Assembly (NCBI GenBank): GCA_045600005.1
Contig: JAZRXB010000098.1
Coordinates: 1-5,551, forward strand
Length of the DNA: 5,551 nt
Origin: Flemingiibacterium sp045600005
Lineage (GTDB): Bacteria; Bacillota; Clostridia; Oscillospirales; CAG-272
Direction of reading: 5' to 3'
This document shows, one piece after another, positions 5,451-5,551 of this stretch. How positions within the stretch are numbered: position 1 is the stretch's first letter; every line of letters starts with the position of its first letter. The position numbers were made by a program, and so were the translations under genes. The notes under the pieces were generated by a model. It was not told the origin of the DNA. It saw nothing but the letters and a program-made list of their open reading frames with translations, and made no database searches.

Positions 5451-5551
5451 TTATTCTTTCTTTTCCGGTTCCGCCGCGCCGCGCACCGGCACGCCGAGCC
5501 GCCGACAGGTCTTGTAAAACCCGCTCGACGACGTGAAGCCGCACGCAAACG
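5451..5551 (-). CDS. 3' end of a probable AraC-type regulator (partial)
   Basis: The frame read from 5549 on the minus strand encodes 32 residues and ends with TAA at 5453-5451. Its GFTSSSGFYKTCRRLGV stretch matches the second helix-turn-helix of AraC-family regulators (pattern GF-x-x-x-S-x-F...), followed by a short charged tail EPEKKE. The usual closing G-x-SP-x-x-YR motif is not intact: the spacing from the Phe to the Gly is one residue short and PVRG replaces the end. The gene may thus be a divergent member or another helix-turn-helix protein. The stop is followed at once by a strong hairpin, and a terminator lies further on, which supports a real gene end. The rest of the gene is outside the window. 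Confidence 0.5.
   Translation of the reverse strand, partial: FACGFTSSSGFYKTCRRLGVPVRGAAEPEKKE

Noticed and set aside
5254..5517. Plus-strand open frame of 87 codons at the right end
   Set aside because: It reads through two perfect hairpins and is Arg/Gly/Pro-rich, as expected for chance frames in GC-rich inverted repeats.

Overview
The window reads as chromosomal DNA of a Gram-positive gut-type anaerobe, most likely an uncultured Clostridia/Oscillospiraceae-like bacterium. The reasons are a lipobox-bearing solute-binding protein, purine-rich Shine-Dalgarno sequences before every gene, near-consensus sigma-A promoters, moderately GC-rich coding DNA, and a carbohydrate gene set of the kind seen in such bacteria. 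The taxonomic call is inference; no rRNA or marker gene is present.

Layout. Four complete genes lie head to tail on the minus strand, so they read from right to left: an AraC-family regulator (5209-4241), a cytoplasmic GH29 alpha-L-fucosidase (4104-2788), an AAC(3)-family N-acetyltransferase-like protein (2729-1968) and a lipoprotein extracellular solute-binding protein (1938-463). The regulator has its own very strong promoter (TTGACA / TGTTATAAT). The last three have short gaps (58 and 29 nt), appear to be one operon, and are served by a second promoter (TTTACA-N17-TATGAT) just after the regulator. A minus-strand intrinsic terminator lies at 245-270, with a long bidirectional-looking hairpin at 153-190. 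At the left edge a few codons of a possible plus-strand gene converge on these terminators. At the right edge is the last part of another minus-strand gene whose end resembles the second helix-turn-helix of an AraC-type regulator. It is followed by a run of three hairpins, the last with a U-rich tail.

How the genes may work together (inference): the membrane-anchored binding protein captures a fucosylated oligosaccharide, transporters encoded elsewhere import it (no permease or ATPase is in the window), the fucosidase removes fucose in the cytoplasm, and the AAC(3)-like enzyme acts on an amine-bearing partner or product. The AraC-type protein with an N-terminal cupin-like sensor is the obvious candidate regulator. 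The least expected element is the acetyltransferase of the aminoglycoside-resistance family inside a glycan-utilisation operon. No CRISPR array, mobile element, tRNA or rRNA was seen.
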